A stretch of DNA of 19,178 nucleotides from RGIG464 sp045643185 (GTDB taxonomy: Bacteria; Myxococcota_A; Bradymonadia; UBA4248): positions 1 through 19,178 of the forward strand of contig JAZUKH010000241.1 in the NCBI GenBank assembly GCA_045643185.1, read 5' to 3'. The notes under the pieces were generated by a model. That model saw only the letters and a list, made by a program, of their open reading frames with translations, did no database searches and had not been told where the DNA came from. Of this stretch, positions 6,856 through 15,691 are shown piece by piece (positions within the stretch are counted from its first letter, which is position 1; each line of letters begins with the position of its first letter). The translations under genes were made by a program, and so were the position numbers.

Positions 6856-9800
6856 ATGTCAGAAGAGATGAAAGAGACAAGCCTGGTTGAAGATAACGCG
6901 TTGAATAACGTGGACGAAGCTGAGACGAACGACGCCGCTGAGACGAACGAAGCCGTTGAGACGAACGAAGCTGAGACGAACGACGCCGCTGAGACGAGCG
7001 AAGCTGAGACGAACGAAGCTGTTGATTCGAGCGAAGCTGAGACGAGCGAAGCGTCTGCGAGTGATGACGAGGCGCCGATCGAGTATTCGGCGAAGCCGCC
7101 GACGGTGAGCGAAGCGGATGTCGATCGCTTTGAATCCATCTTGGATGCTGACGATTCGTGGAAAAAAGTGAAACGCCCGCCGAAATGGTCTTTGCCGCGT
7201 GCCGCGTTGATGATCGCGGTGCTTGTTGCCGTGCCCTGGCTGATCTCGGGCGAAGTGGGCGATCTGGGCTATTTCTTTTCGAGTTCAACGCCGACTGACC
7301 TGGGCGACTCGGCGCAGTATATCCGCGATGGCAGTTCCAAATCGGTCAAACAGGACTTTGCCGATAACGAATACGTGAAGATGCAGGGCTATCCGGTGCG
7401 TCAGATCGTTATTCAGGCGAAAGAAGGATTCGTTCACAAGAAAAAGTTCGTCTATCAGTTGATGGGCAGCAGTGTTTACGTTCAGGAAGGCATTGAGGGC
7501 TCGAAATACGAGAAATTCGTTTCGTCGACGCAATCGGGGTTTGCACCGGATAATGGTGTGGCACCAGTCGAAGTCACGGGGCGTCTGCGTCGTTTTGATG
7601 CGAATTCGGCCAAGTTGTATGCGCCGATCCGTGATTATTACGCAAAACAATATGGCGTCACGTTTTGCGACTCAATTTCGAAGTCTGAACGCCAGCGTTT
7701 GCAGGCTCAACTTGGGAAGGGTGGCCTGGCGTTACAGGTGATGCCCGATCGTGCCGTGATCGCAGGCCAGACGGATTCCAAAACGACGATCCGCAAGATC
7801 GTGCCGTTGAAAGGTCGCAACGCGGTAGCCATTGGTGACGGCAATCAGCGTTTTACAACGAACGATGCCGGGTTGACCTGGAAAAATACAAAACTGCCGT
7901 ATCAGGGCCAGGTAACGGGTATCGCCTACGACAAAGCGTCGGGCGCGATCGTCTATGCGAGCCGCGGTGGCCGAATTGGCCCCGAAGACTACGTCGTGGA
8001 CGGTGAATTTATGAAGACGTCGCAAGACGTCGAAGACTTGATGTTTAACGACATGTCCAATCTGGTCATGGACGAAAACAACGCAGTTCTGGCGCAGATC
8101 GCACCGGCGATGATCGCCGTTGGTCGCGAGGGCCTGATCGAGTTGGCGTGGCAAAACCGCGAAGGCTGGCTGCCGGCCGCGATGAATTCCTCGCAGAATT
8201 ACAACGACGTGATCCGTCTTGGTAACAAACTGATCGTGGTTGGGGCGCATGGCGAGATCATGACGCACTCGTCGGCGGTCGACGACAAGACGGAAGCGTG
8301 GAAGCACGAAGTGAGCCCGGTCGACGCGGATTGGCAGAGTATTACTGCGTTGAGCGATGCGCTCGTCGTCGTGGGTTCGCGCGGGCAGGTGGCTCGCTTG
8401 GATCGCCAGAATGCCGACGCCCGTTGGGAAGTTTGGTCGTTCGACGACGTGCCCGGTATTGAGATCAAGTCGACGTTGAATCGTAGTGCGGTGTCGGGCG
8501 ATGGAAAAACTTGGGTCGCAGTCGGCGACGACGGGCTCATGATGGTCGCTCAGCGCCAGGAAGACGGACAGTTTGGGCGCGTTCAGGCGATCTCGGCGAG
8601 TTTCAAAGGCTATGGATTTGTCGACGATCTGTTGCACGACGGCAATATGACGAGTGCGTTGAGCAATATGCTCGATCGCCACACCAACGACGATCTTTAC
8701 GATGTGGCGTGGCATAACGGCGTTTTTTATGCCGTGGGTGACAATGGCCTGATGATGACGAGTTCCGATGGTCACACGTGGCAGCGTGTCGCATTGCCAG
8801 TCAATGACAAGCGTTTGCGTGCCATCACATTCGTCAATGACACGCATGGTTACATTGCTGGTGAAGCTGGGACGATGCTGATTACCGTGGATGGCGGCAC
8901 GACCTGGCGTATCATGAAATCGCCGACCAAGCGCACCATTCTGCGACTGGCGACTGACCCGAGTTTGAAGGATGCGTTCGTGTTTTCTGGCAACTCGGGC
9001 ATGTGGGGCTATTGCTATACCGAAGATTACAAGTGCTTTTTGCGATCCCGTAACAGCGATAACGACTACTTTTCACTGGCACTCAGTCGCGATGCCGAGT
9101 CGCCCAAACGCATGCAGATCCTTGCCGTGGGTGAAAATGGCACGGTCGAAGCGTTTAATGACGAGGTCGGGCCGGATTCGCGCCACTCAGTGTTGTCGCA
9201 AAACAGCGATTGGCCGTTCAGCATGGCGATCGCTGACGAGCCTGTTCCGCTCAGACCGGGTTATGGCGTGGGTCAGCTCGGCCTGATTGGTACGCAGAAC
9301 GGCTTAATCTATCGCTCTGACGATGCGGGATACACGTTTGTGCCCCAGGCGACGGGGTTGACAGGCAACATCAAGCGCGCTCTGACGAGTTCAGACAGCG
9401 ACATCGCGTATGTGCTGTCGAGCGATGGCATGGTGGCTCGCGTGCAGCATGGGTTTGCGGTCTGGAAACCGGTGATGGCGCCTGAAAAAGCTCGTTTTGT
9501 TGACGTGGCTTTGCAGGGCAAGACGGCGATTTTGGCGGATGAACACTGTTTGTACACGTTGGCGCCGTCGGAAGATGCCGAGTTGGTCAAGCGCGCGTGC
9601 GTATCCGAACGCATCGACCAGCTCGCCGCGTTGAGCTCGTCGCGTGTCGCGATCGCGGCTGAGTCGACGCTCTACACGCTGGATATCAACGGCACCAGTG
9701 ACCCCGAAAAAGCTGCGGCGGCGTTGCCCGCAACCCATCAGCCCATGCCGGCTGGTGAGGATACTCGGACCGGCGTGAACTTCACTTGGGGGAATAACGA

Positions 9801-10812
9801 GCTTTTGGCCTGTGGAAATTCCATTTGGTATCGCACTGGTTTGAAAAACGATCAACAGCAGTTTTATCGCTATGTCAACGACGCTTGGTCAAACGTGACG
9901 ATCCCGGCTGGCTCGGTGGTCGGTTATGCGTGCGTTGACGGGGCTTTGGCCATTGCGACGGCGACGACGCCTAAACCGGGTGTCTGGCGCCTCGACATGA
10001 CGAAGATCGCTATGACCGGCGCCGAATTGGCGTGGTCGATGAACGTCGGCTTTGACCCGGCGGGCGCGCAGCTCCGTTACACCGCAGATGGCTACTGGTT
10101 CGTTTCGGCTATGGCGCCGAATGGCAAAGCACCACTCATTCTGCGTAGTCGCGACGGCAAAAAATGGTCGTGGCGAAGCGATCGAACCACCGATTACTAT
10201 GCCGTGGCACAGGGACAGGGCGTCACCGCCGTGGTCGGCGCAAACGGCACGGTCATGCTCTCCAAAAATATGGGCCTGACCTGGTCGGAAGTAAAAAACA
10301 CGGCAAAACATACGCTTCGTGACGTTTGCATTTCGAAAGACGGCACGTTCGGTATCGCGGTGGGTGACGCCGGCACCATCCTTTACACCAAAAAATCCAT
10401 CGATCACTGGTCGAAATCCACCTACAAACTTACGACTGACTTGACGTCGTGCACGATCGATGAGACGGACGGCCGCTTTAGCGTTTACATCGCTGGTAAG
10501 GACGGGCTGTTCTACACGGCGACGGATCGTTCGTTGTCCCGTATCGAACTCATCACGTCGGAGTATTTCGAAAACATCGAATCGCTCGCCACGTTGCAGT
10601 CTGGCGAAGTCATTGCTGTCGGCGGTAATTACCAGGATCCCGAAACGATCTGCGAGGACGGCTTCATCCTTGTCGACGGTGAACGACCGATCGATATGTG
10701 GAAAACGTTGTTGCTGTGTTTGGCCTTGTTCGTTTTCTGGATTTATACATTCAATAAGCTTGTTTTAATGATCAAACACCGAAACGACCCGGAAGTTGAG
10801 ATTTTGGGTTAA
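6856..10812 (+). CDS. Bitopic membrane protein with Asp-box (YCF48/sortilin-like) beta-propeller ectodomain
   Basis: This 1318-aa protein opens with an acidic low-complexity tail (about 15-75) of imperfect ETNEA/ETNDA repeats. A single transmembrane helix (about 113-132, ALMIAVLVAVPWLI) follows a basic KKVKRPPK stop. About 1150 extracytoplasmic residues come next, and a second helix lies at about 1282-1304 (WKTLLLCLALFVFWIYTF) before a short tail. The ectodomain carries repeated Asp-box-like turns: TTNDAGLTW (about 334), TSSDGHTW (634), TVDGGTTW (676), RSDDAGYTF (819), RSRDGKKW (1095) and SKNMGLTW (1134). Each is preceded by a strand such as 'AVGDNGLMM' or 'AVVGANGTVML'. This is the pattern of YCF48-like and BNR/sortilin propellers, probably two or more stacked propellers. 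No sialidase catalytic set is apparent. It is followed 14 bases later by the Sel1/Cys-rich gene. The function is unknown; membrane-anchored assembly or recognition is inferred. The ribosome site before the ATG is weak. Confidence 0.82.
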   Translation: MSEEMKETSLVEDNALNNVDEAETNDAAETNEAVETNEAETNDAAETSEAETNEAVDSSEAETSEASASDDEAPIEYSAKPPTVSEADVDRFESILDADDSWKKVKRPPKWSLPRAALMIAVLVAVPWLISGEVGDLGYFFSSSTPTDLGDSAQYIRDGSSKSVKQDFADNEYVKMQGYPVRQIVIQAKEGFVHKKKFVYQLMGSSVYVQEGIEGSKYEKFVSSTQSGFAPDNGVAPVEVTGRLRRFDANSAKLYAPIRDYYAKQYGVTFCDSISKSERQRLQAQLGKGGLALQVMPDRAVIAGQTDSKTTIRKIVPLKGRNAVAIGDGNQRFTTNDAGLTWKNTKLPYQGQVTGIAYDKASGAIVYASRGGRIGPEDYVVDGEFMKTSQDVEDLMFNDMSNLVMDENNAVLAQIAPAMIAVGREGLIELAWQNREGWLPAAMNSSQNYNDVIRLGNKLIVVGAHGEIMTHSSAVDDKTEAWKHEVSPVDADWQSITALSDALVVVGSRGQVARLDRQNADARWEVWSFDDVPGIEIKSTLNRSAVSGDGKTWVAVGDDGLMMVAQRQEDGQFGRVQAISASFKGYGFVDDLLHDGNMTSALSNMLDRHTNDDLYDVAWHNGVFYAVGDNGLMMTSSDGHTWQRVALPVNDKRLRAITFVNDTHGYIAGEAGTMLITVDGGTTWRIMKSPTKRTILRLATDPSLKDAFVFSGNSGMWGYCYTEDYKCFLRSRNSDNDYFSLALSRDAESPKRMQILAVGENGTVEAFNDEVGPDSRHSVLSQNSDWPFSMAIADEPVPLRPGYGVGQLGLIGTQNGLIYRSDDAGYTFVPQATGLTGNIKRALTSSDSDIAYVLSSDGMVARVQHGFAVWKPVMAPEKARFVDVALQGKTAILADEHCLYTLAPSEDAELVKRACVSERIDQLAALSSSRVAIAAESTLYTLDINGTSDPEKAAAALPATHQPMPAGEDTRTGVNFTWGNNELLACGNSIWYRTGLKNDQQQFYRYVNDAWSNVTIPAGSVVGYACVDGALAIATATTPKPGVWRLDMTKIAMTGAELAWSMNVGFDPAGAQLRYTADGYWFVSAMAPNGKAPLILRSRDGKKWSWRSDRTTDYYAVAQGQGVTAVVGANGTVMLSKNMGLTWSEVKNTAKHTLRDVCISKDGTFGIAVGDAGTILYTKKSIDHWSKSTYKLTTDLTSCTIDETDGRFSVYIAGKDGLFYTATDRSLSRIELITSEYFENIESLATLQSGEVIAVGGNYQDPETICEDGFILVDGERPIDMWKTLLLCLALFVFWIYTFNKLVLMIKHRNDPEVEILG
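6913..7055 (+). repeat. Minisatellite-like coding repeat (acidic tail)
   Basis: Variants of GCTGAGACGAACGA recur about every 15-18 bases, all in frame, giving (A/V)ETNEA, AETNDA and AETSEA units. Length variation by slippage would stay in frame only for multiples of three, as the unit lengths here are. It encodes a disordered, strongly acidic cytoplasmic extension of the propeller protein. Confidence 0.75.
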
Positions 10813-10813
10813 C

Positions 10814-10819
10814 AGGAGG
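10814..10819 (+). promoter_or_regulatory. Consensus Shine-Dalgarno AGGAGG of the Sel1/Cys-rich gene
   Basis: A perfect AGGAGG lies seven bases before the ATG at 10827 and just after the TAA of the propeller gene (10810-10812). It fixes the start of the Sel1 gene and suggests efficient translation as the second gene of an operon. Confidence 0.85.
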
Positions 10820-10826
10820 ATCTTAT

Positions 10827-13070
10827 ATGCGTGGGTTGAAAAAGCTCAAACGAGGTTTGTGGCAAGGTCTAGCCGTCACCGTGTTGTTGTCGTTGCCGAG
10901 TGTGGCGATGGCTGAGCCGTGTCAGCAACGTGCCGATGCATGTTCGGTAACGACGCCGTGTCACGCCGACGAGATGATGATCATTGCCGCTTGTCTGAGT
11001 CAAAAAGGCGATACCCGGGCTCTTTTGCGGTGGGCGACGCCGTTTATCGAAGCTGGCAATGCCGATGCGCTCTACGTGTTGGGTAAGAGCCTTCAATCGT
11101 TGAAGGGCATCGATCAGAATGAGGCACTGAGCGCGTATTACTTGTCGCTTGCGGCACGTCAGAATCAACCCGAGGCACAGTTTGAACTTGCTCGTCTTTA
11201 TGAGCGTGGCGACGGCGTGCCTCAGAATGACAAAAATGCAGTGCTCTGGTATCGCGTCGCCGCCCGTAATGGCAGCGGTGGCGCGCAAAACGAGATCGGT
11301 TTTCGCTATCTGAACGGCAAAGGGTTGAACAAAGACGTTCGTCAGGCCTTTAACTGGTTCAAATCGGCTGCGGAGCTCAAACATCCCGTCGGTTTGTTGA
11401 ACCTCGGTTTTATGTATGAACAGGGCTTGGGCACCAAGAAAGACCTGAACGAAGCCCTGAATTGCTACGTTCAGGCGGCTCAACTCGGCGTGAGCCATGC
11501 GGGCGAGCGTGTCGTGCGCGTCCGTTCGGAATTGCTCAAAACGGGTTCGTTGACGGCGTTGGACTATCCGTCTGCGCCCGAGTCGTTTCCACGCGGTTTT
11601 GTCGTGCCCAAAAACGAGATCCTCGACTACGTTGTGCCGCCTCGCCTCGATTGCGCCAGCGATGACTACGACTGTCAGTGCCGTTTGATGGGCATGCACT
11701 GCAACGTTCCAAATCATCCATCCGTCGTGACTTCACCAGCCACTTGTGCCTGTCAGGGACAAGCCGGTTGTGCGTGCGATCCGCAGACGGCACAGTCCAA
11801 TGTCTGCGTTGGCGAAGCCTGTTGCGGCGAGTCGTTCTGTGGCTGCTTCGGCGACGATTGTTATTGCAAAGACGAGTCCTGTTCGTGCCGTGGCGATTCG
11901 TGTTGCCTGATCAACGATTCAGCCTGTTTGTGCAGTAAGTTCTCGATCGGTGACTGCCCGAAAATTCCGACCAACCCGTGTTTGGAAGGACTCACGACGG
12001 TCGCGAACGTGACGAACGACGTTATCGCCAATGAGATCGGCGTAATGTATAAAGCCGGAAACTGCGCCGTAGATGTTAATCGCGCGCGTGCACGCGATTA
12101 TTTGACGCATGCCGCTGAACTCGGCAACGAAGCCGCCATGTTGACGCTCGCCAACGGCTACCTCAATGGAAGTTTGGGCGGAAAAGACGAACCCAAAGCC
12201 ATTGAATGGCTTAACCAGTCCGCGTCGCACGGTTCCGCTGAGGCCATGCTCAAACTCGCTGAGATCTACGACCGTCCTCAGGCATCCGCCAACGACATCA
12301 AACTCGCCTCGTATTGGTACGATAAGGGCGCACGCGCTGGAAATCCCATTGCGCAATACAAGCTCGCACTTCGTTATCTTAATGGTACCGGCGTCGATAA
12401 AGATCGAAACAGCGCTCTCTATTGGGTCCAACGCTCTGCCAATCAGGCGCATCAGGAAGCTATCTCACTGCTTAAATCTGAATATGGCTTTGATGACGTT
12501 ACGATCGAAGAGATCGATAAGACCGATGGCATCGCCTATTATGAACTTGGCCAAAAATACAGCGTCGATGAAGAAAGCTCGAACTACAATTATAATAAGG
12601 CCGTTGCCTACTTCGAAAAAGGTGTAGCACTCGGCAACGTCGATTGTATGGAAGCTCTCGCTGATCTCTACGCCACCAAAGGAAAATCAGACAAAAAAGC
12701 CTTTGGCTATTACGAAAAAGCCGCTCAAAAAGGCCATGTTGAGTCAATGTTCCAACTCGCTAAAGCCTATGAAAATGGCCGTGGCGTCAAGAATAACGCC
12801 AAAAAAGCCTTTGAATGGTACCAAAAAGCTGGTGATCTTGGGCACGCCGAAGCGCAGCTCTCGCTCGCCAAAATGTTCATTGAAGGTAAAGGCACGGGCA
12901 AGGATGCGAAGCAGGCCAAGTTGTGGCTCATTCGCGCCGCTCGTCAGGGCAATGCCCAGGCCATGTCGCTCTTGCAGCAAATGGTTACGCCCGATAGTAG
13001 CAATGCCGCTTCTGGTCAGGCCGTCGTGACGCCAAATTCCAAAAATAAGGGCGATATTCGTTTGTTCTAG
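10827..13070 (+). CDS. Secreted Sel1-repeat protein interrupted by a 23-Cys insert
   Basis: This 747-aa protein has a signal peptide (basic MRGLKKLKRG, then LAVTVLLSLPSVAMA) cleaved before EPCQQR. A first Sel1 block (about 70-235) has motifs such as 'A-x-F-E-L-A-R-L-Y-E-R-G-D-G-V-x-x-(N/D)' and 'LGFMYEQGLGTKKDL'. A Cys-rich insert at about 275-385 holds 23 cysteines, many as CxC and CC pairs (CGCFGDDCYC, SCSCRGDSCC). A second Sel1 block (about 395-730) ends with a Ser/Asn/Lys tail. Sel1 repeats are TPR-like helical hairpins that scaffold protein complexes; the insert must fold through disulfides or metal in the periplasm or outside. It lies 14 bases after the propeller gene, so the two products probably act together. 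Codon choice shifts from TTG/CGT-rich early to CTC/AAA-rich late, hinting at recombination or repeat expansion. No enzyme motif is seen. Confidence 0.85.
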   Translation: MRGLKKLKRGLWQGLAVTVLLSLPSVAMAEPCQQRADACSVTTPCHADEMMIIAACLSQKGDTRALLRWATPFIEAGNADALYVLGKSLQSLKGIDQNEALSAYYLSLAARQNQPEAQFELARLYERGDGVPQNDKNAVLWYRVAARNGSGGAQNEIGFRYLNGKGLNKDVRQAFNWFKSAAELKHPVGLLNLGFMYEQGLGTKKDLNEALNCYVQAAQLGVSHAGERVVRVRSELLKTGSLTALDYPSAPESFPRGFVVPKNEILDYVVPPRLDCASDDYDCQCRLMGMHCNVPNHPSVVTSPATCACQGQAGCACDPQTAQSNVCVGEACCGESFCGCFGDDCYCKDESCSCRGDSCCLINDSACLCSKFSIGDCPKIPTNPCLEGLTTVANVTNDVIANEIGVMYKAGNCAVDVNRARARDYLTHAAELGNEAAMLTLANGYLNGSLGGKDEPKAIEWLNQSASHGSAEAMLKLAEIYDRPQASANDIKLASYWYDKGARAGNPIAQYKLALRYLNGTGVDKDRNSALYWVQRSANQAHQEAISLLKSEYGFDDVTIEEIDKTDGIAYYELGQKYSVDEESSNYNYNKAVAYFEKGVALGNVDCMEALADLYATKGKSDKKAFGYYEKAAQKGHVESMFQLAKAYENGRGVKNNAKKAFEWYQKAGDLGHAEAQLSLAKMFIEGKGTGKDAKQAKLWLIRAARQGNAQAMSLLQQMVTPDSSNAASGQAVVTPNSKNKGDIRLF

Positions 13071-13093
13071 GCCCGACCGTTTCGACTTTTGTG

Positions 13094-13115
13094 GTAGGGG
13101 GAAGTCTCCCCCTAC
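13094..13115. other. Hairpin GTAGGGGGA/TCCCCCTAC at the edge of repeat copy 2
   Basis: A perfect 9-bp stem with the 4-base loop AGTC lies 24 bases after the Sel1-gene stop. It lacks a T-run. The GGGGGAAGTC part is also present at copy 3 but not copy 1, so the fuller element seems to be larger than 65 bp. Confidence 0.6.
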
Positions 13116-13168
13116 GCGGCTATTTCGCGTTGCGAAATACGCCGCTACCCCTTCGCCTGGCAGGGCCC
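13104..13168 (+). repeat. 65-bp interspersed repeat, copy 2
   Basis: Same orientation as copy 1 and differing from it at a single base (TTCGCC against TTCTCC). It lies in the convergent gap between the Sel1 gene and the Cys-rich lipoprotein gene, where an insertion would disturb neither promoter. Confidence 0.92.
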
Positions 13169-13177
13169 ACGACCGTG

Positions 13178-13213
13178 CAAATAAAAGCGCATGAACGCTT
13201 TGCGTTCATGCGC
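13178..13213 (-). terminator. Intrinsic terminator of the Cys-rich lipoprotein gene
   Basis: On the minus strand GCGCATGAACG pairs perfectly with CGTTCATGCGC around a 5-base loop (13187-13213), followed by TTTTATTTG. It lies 30 bases beyond the stop at 13244. The T-run is only on this strand, so it serves the minus-strand gene. Confidence 0.8.
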
Positions 13214-13223
13214 GTCATGGTTT

Positions 13224-13238
13224 AACTCAGGCTGAGTT
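13224..13238. other. Short inverted repeat AACTCA...TGAGTT in the convergent gap
   Basis: A 6-7 bp palindrome with a 1-3 base centre, followed on the plus strand by ATATTTTA. It could be a weak terminator for plus-strand transcription coming from the Sel1 gene. Confidence 0.35.
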
Positions 13239-13243
13239 ATATT

Positions 13244-15388
13244 TTAATGATCCTGAATTTCGTCACAGGTGCCGGCTACGGCATTCCAAACGTGTGAGGT
13301 AGGATCACAGAATTTGCAGCTATCCACCGTGCCGTAGTAATGGTTGGCTTCGTCGCAGACACACGTGAGTCCGTCGCTCGTCTCGCCCGTGCTACATGCG
13401 GCACACATCATATTCGGCGTGCTCGATGTTCCTTTTGGAAAATATCCTTCCTTGCACAAACTCACATAACAACGATTGGTTGTTTCAGAGCACGATACGG
13501 TAACAGAGTTTTTGACCGTTTCGAGACAATCTACAGGCGTTTTCCATGTGTGTGTCGTGCCCTCACATTCTTGGACTTTTCCGTCTGCTGTACAACGTTT
13601 TTTGCCGGAGATGCAGTAATCTGGATCCGGTTCACAGGTTTCGGTGCCATCAACGACTTTGTAGCCAGCTTTACAGCCAGAGAAGCCACAGGTTTTTTCG
13701 GTGAGGCAACCGTAGACCGCGTTGGTATCGGCATTAACCGGTTCGGGGCAGTTCTTGCCCACTTCATGCATTTTGCCTGTGGTTGTGTCGCAGGAATAGA
13801 TTTTTCCGGCATCGCAGTAATCGTCGTCGGCTGTACAGTCTTTTTCACAGCCGTTGCCGTCATCATTGGCGTGCCAACCCGTTTCGCAGGTAACGGAACA
13901 CGGGGAATAATAATTGTTGGTGCATGCTTTGCCCGTGATATGTTCGCCTTTAACCTCGGGACAATTGTCGAGTTGGGTTGGCGAACAAGCGTGGCAGTAG
14001 GCGTAATTTTCTATTTCGGGGTCATCCATACAAACAGCGGAAACTTTTGTGCCGTCATTGATTTTGGCTTGTACCGTCGTGCAGTCATGAGTGCCCAGTT
14101 GATAAGACGGATCATAGGGGTCTTCTTCCCCACCATAGCAAGAGACGAGTTCGTTGCCATCGCAGAAGGAATCATAATCCGCTCTATTTTTGCAACGGTT
14201 GATCTTGCATTTTGACTTGTCGATGAGGCAGGCCTTTTCGCCTGTTGACGGGCAAATTTCGTCGTCATGTTCAGGATCACTCGGGACCGCATAAGAACTA
14301 CCAGTCGCTTGAATGCACCAGTCGGTGGGGGGATAGTCGGAGGGGTCGCATTCTTTTAACGTTGAGTTGCAAGCACCTGTTTCTGGGTCTAGTGTGGTGG
14401 TGAGGCAGGCGTAGCTGCCGTATTCACCGACGCCACAGAGTTCGTTATCTTTACAAATGCTTATTCCACCAAAGGAACCATCAGCGGAACAATATACAAC
14501 TGCGGCTATGCCGTAGACTTCAACGCAAAAATTGAATCTCGAACCGCACTCTTCAAGGGAGTAGATTGCGTCATTAAGAGCAACACAGGACTTGCTTGGC
14601 GTTTTGGTGTCGCAGACTTGTCCGTCATTGCAAGCGACGCCGTCATCCCACGCGTTATTGTTGCATGTATAGACTTTGTGCGTATGATTCGTTTCGTCGT
14701 AGATGCATTTTGTATCGTCGTTGAGGCATTCAACACAGGCGTTGTTTTCGCAACTCGTTTTGCCTTCAGCGTTTGTTGAACAATCGGTGTCGATCTTCCA
14801 TTCGTTGTGGTCGCATTTCTCGATGACTGGGCCGTTGCAACGCAGTTCATCCGCATTGTCACACCACGTTGCTGAAGCAACGCATTTGTCTGTGCCGTCG
14901 ACGGTTTTGCAAACGTCGCCGGCCGTTTCGCAGTCTTTTGCCTCCTGCCACGTTCCGTCGTCTGCACATGTCTTGATCTTGTCCCCGTCACATGCAGTTT
15001 TACCAGGCTCGCAGTCTTTTGTGTCTGCCGGCACGCATTTGTCTGTTCCTTCGACGGTTTTGCAAACGTCACCGGCCGTTTCGCAGTCTTTTGCTTCCTG
15101 CCACGTTCCGTCGTCTGCACACGTCTTGATCTTGTCCCCGTCACATGCGGTTTTACCAGCAGTGCAGTCGGGGGTGCTTTTGGTGATGCACGTCAATGTG
15201 GTTGTGTCACAGATCTGGCCATTGGCGGCGCAGTCGATGACTTCTTTGACATTGTTACCGTCACAGATCGTCAGGACGTTGTTGTCGCAACGGTTGGCGC
15301 CATTACAATACGAGGCTGTTTCATTACAGGCTGTCATGCTGCACAGTGCTGCGCATGACACAATAAGGGCTAATTTGTTGGTTTTCAT
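13244..15388 (-). CDS. Large Cys-rich lipoprotein with tandem Cys modules
   Basis: This 714-aa protein starts MKTNKLALIVSCAALCSMTAC, a lipoprotein signal with lipobox MTAC and lipidated Cys21. It is then Cys-, Asp- and Thr-rich throughout. The recurring unit has the form C-(D/N)-G-(D/N)-x-(I/V)-x-x-C-x-x-x-x(W/V)-x-x-x-x-DC-x(5-6)-C-(D/K), so most of the chain is probably a string of small disulfide-bonded modules. Residues 74-124 and 125-175 are nearly identical copies. Later segments (C-x-x-G-(Y/W)-x-x-x-x-x-(G/T)-x-x-CE) resemble EGF/DKxx-type knots. The second in-frame ATG (15388) is chosen because AGGA lies six bases ahead of it; for the first ATG (15394) it would abut the codon. It is exported and probably surface-exposed; adhesion or matrix roles are guesses. 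The esterase at 1639-3204 carries one copy of the same module. Confidence 0.8.
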   Translation of the reverse strand: MKTNKLALIVSCAALCSMTACNETASYCNGANRCDNNVLTICDGNNVKEVIDCAANGQICDTTTLTCITKSTPDCTAGKTACDGDKIKTCADDGTWQEAKDCETAGDVCKTVEGTDKCVPADTKDCEPGKTACDGDKIKTCADDGTWQEAKDCETAGDVCKTVDGTDKCVASATWCDNADELRCNGPVIEKCDHNEWKIDTDCSTNAEGKTSCENNACVECLNDDTKCIYDETNHTHKVYTCNNNAWDDGVACNDGQVCDTKTPSKSCVALNDAIYSLEECGSRFNFCVEVYGIAAVVYCSADGSFGGISICKDNELCGVGEYGSYACLTTTLDPETGACNSTLKECDPSDYPPTDWCIQATGSSYAVPSDPEHDDEICPSTGEKACLIDKSKCKINRCKNRADYDSFCDGNELVSCYGGEEDPYDPSYQLGTHDCTTVQAKINDGTKVSAVCMDDPEIENYAYCHACSPTQLDNCPEVKGEHITGKACTNNYYSPCSVTCETGWHANDDGNGCEKDCTADDDYCDAGKIYSCDTTTGKMHEVGKNCPEPVNADTNAVYGCLTEKTCGFSGCKAGYKVVDGTETCEPDPDYCISGKKRCTADGKVQECEGTTHTWKTPVDCLETVKNSVTVSCSETTNRCYVSLCKEGYFPKGTSSTPNMMCAACSTGETSDGLTCVCDEANHYYGTVDSCKFCDPTSHVWNAVAGTCDEIQDH
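14864..15169 (-). repeat. In-frame tandem duplication, 2 x 153 bp
   Basis: Two adjacent 153-bp units (15017-15169 and 14864-15016) are nearly identical over most of their length and encode two 51-residue Cys modules that differ at only a few residues, mostly at the C-terminal edge. The low divergence, including at third codon positions, marks a recent duplication or ongoing gene conversion within the lipoprotein gene. Confidence 0.9.
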
Positions 15389-15394
15389 GGACAT

Positions 15395-15691
15395 TCCTAT
15401 GAATAAAAGGTGAAATGAAATGATTCATTTCCAAAGTTATTGTTTCCAATAGACTGAATTGAGCCGAAGGATGCGTGATCGGCATCATTACTTCGGTTTT
15501 TTTTTCGCCAAATCGACGAAACAAACGCGCCGCCTATAACCTAAGCAGAGTAAAATGAACAGAGTAAAGTTAAGCCTTTGGATAGCTCGTTACAGTTCAG
15601 CCAGAGTTGGGGGCAATAAGTTGTTATAGGTTTGTTCGTTTTTATTGAAATTTTGGTTTTGAGCAGGCGTGGGCCTGCAGCGCGCAGGGTT
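15395..15691. other. Intergenic stretch upstream of the Cys-rich lipoprotein gene
   Basis: No gene is seen in these 297 bases. The stretch should hold the lipoprotein promoter, but no good -35/-10 pair is visible on the minus strand. A direct repeat CAGAGTAAA occurs twice with a 15-base period near 15546-15570, which could be an operator-like site or chance. A T9 run lies near 15500. Confidence 0.35.

Noticed and set aside
7732..8847. 371-codon antisense ORF opposite the propeller gene
   Set aside because: His/Arg/Val-rich shadow with no recognisable motif; the sense strand carries consistent Asp-box repeats.
14506..15413. ORFs in other frames over the Cys-rich gene (212 and 236 codons)
   Set aside because: They repeat only because the underlying DNA is tandemly duplicated; neither has a ribosome site or domain.
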